This document shows positions 5,385-5,395 of a stretch of 5,395 bases of DNA, in pieces. The DNA is from Eggerthellaceae bacterium. Lineage in GTDB: Bacteria > Actinomycetota > Coriobacteriia > Coriobacteriales > Eggerthellaceae. Below the pieces are notes generated by a model. It did not search any database. It was given only the letters and a program-made list of their open reading frames with translations, and was not told where the DNA came from. Position numbers and translations under genes: made by a program. Every line of letters starts with the position of its first letter. Position 1 is the first letter of the stretch. The stretch lies in contig DMNP01000100.1 in the NCBI GenBank assembly GCA_003452695.1, positions 1 through 5,395 on the forward strand. Direction: 5' to 3'.

Positions 5385-5395
5385 CCCAGATTTAG

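Larger units (their letters stand above)
5041..5395. other. Non-coding right flank with IS-end-like repeats
   Basis: Overlapping frames of about 90 codons exist on both strands (for example 5093-5383 minus and 5129-5395 plus). None has a recognisable domain and they contradict one another, so I call no gene. The stretch contains two sets of short direct repeats and one GC-rich hairpin. This resembles the non-coding termini of insertion sequences, but no terminus can be fixed. Confidence 0.5.

Noticed and set aside
2067..5395. CRISPR array, tRNA or riboswitch
   Set aside because: Repeats found are too few, too short or unevenly spaced for CRISPR. No cloverleaf with a T-loop motif and no recognisable riboswitch core was seen.

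Overview
The window is an accessory, insertion-sequence-rich segment of a bacterial chromosome or mobile element. The IS genes (about 1-2990) are clearly GC-rich and use mostly G/C-ending codons. The gene at 3343-4896 and its flanks are visibly more AT-rich. The style of the IS proteins (a fused IS3 transposase with repeated N-terminal HTH modules, and an IstA starting MIGVDRIEDMRR) recalls high-GC Actinomycetota, perhaps Coriobacteriia. That is an inference from memory of protein style, not a database match.

Layout, left to right. Positions 1-1528 hold an IS3-family element on the minus strand. Its OrfA-like and OrfB-like parts form a single open frame that runs off the left edge just after the catalytic Glu. 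This IS3 has inserted into an IS21-family istA gene: the minus-strand istA fragment (1526-1930) stops exactly where the IS3 end begins, and its stop codon TGA is the presumed first three bases of the IS3. Next comes the non-coding IS21 left end (about 1931-2090), with GTGCCC-containing repeats. An intact istB (2113-2874) follows on the opposite strand, with a short candidate remnant of the istA 3' end overlapping it as ATGA. Downstream, at 2924-2976, three direct CCGGTGCC repeats at 22-23 bp spacing mark the IS21 right end. istA and istB are normally co-directional, so their divergence here means one IS21 copy is nested in another or an inversion has occurred.

Positions about 3000-3340 are an intergenic stretch with two clear inverted repeats and no convincing gene. 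Positions 3343-4896 (minus) encode a 517-residue protein with an N-terminal Schlafen/AlbA_2 domain, including an E22-D27-D65 arrangement that matches the spacing of the Schlafen nuclease triad, plus a C-terminal region of about 340 residues that I do not recognise. It is the only non-transposon gene in the window. A 47-codon ORF with a good Shine-Dalgarno but a TTG start lies just upstream and overlaps its start. Positions 5041-5395 hold no convincing gene but contain short direct repeats that look like IS-terminal sites.

The IS proteins serve transposition only. The Schlafen-like protein is best read as a transferred accessory gene, possibly RNA-directed defence, lodged in an IS cluster. The candidate for a previously undescribed system is this protein, with or without the tiny upstream ORF.
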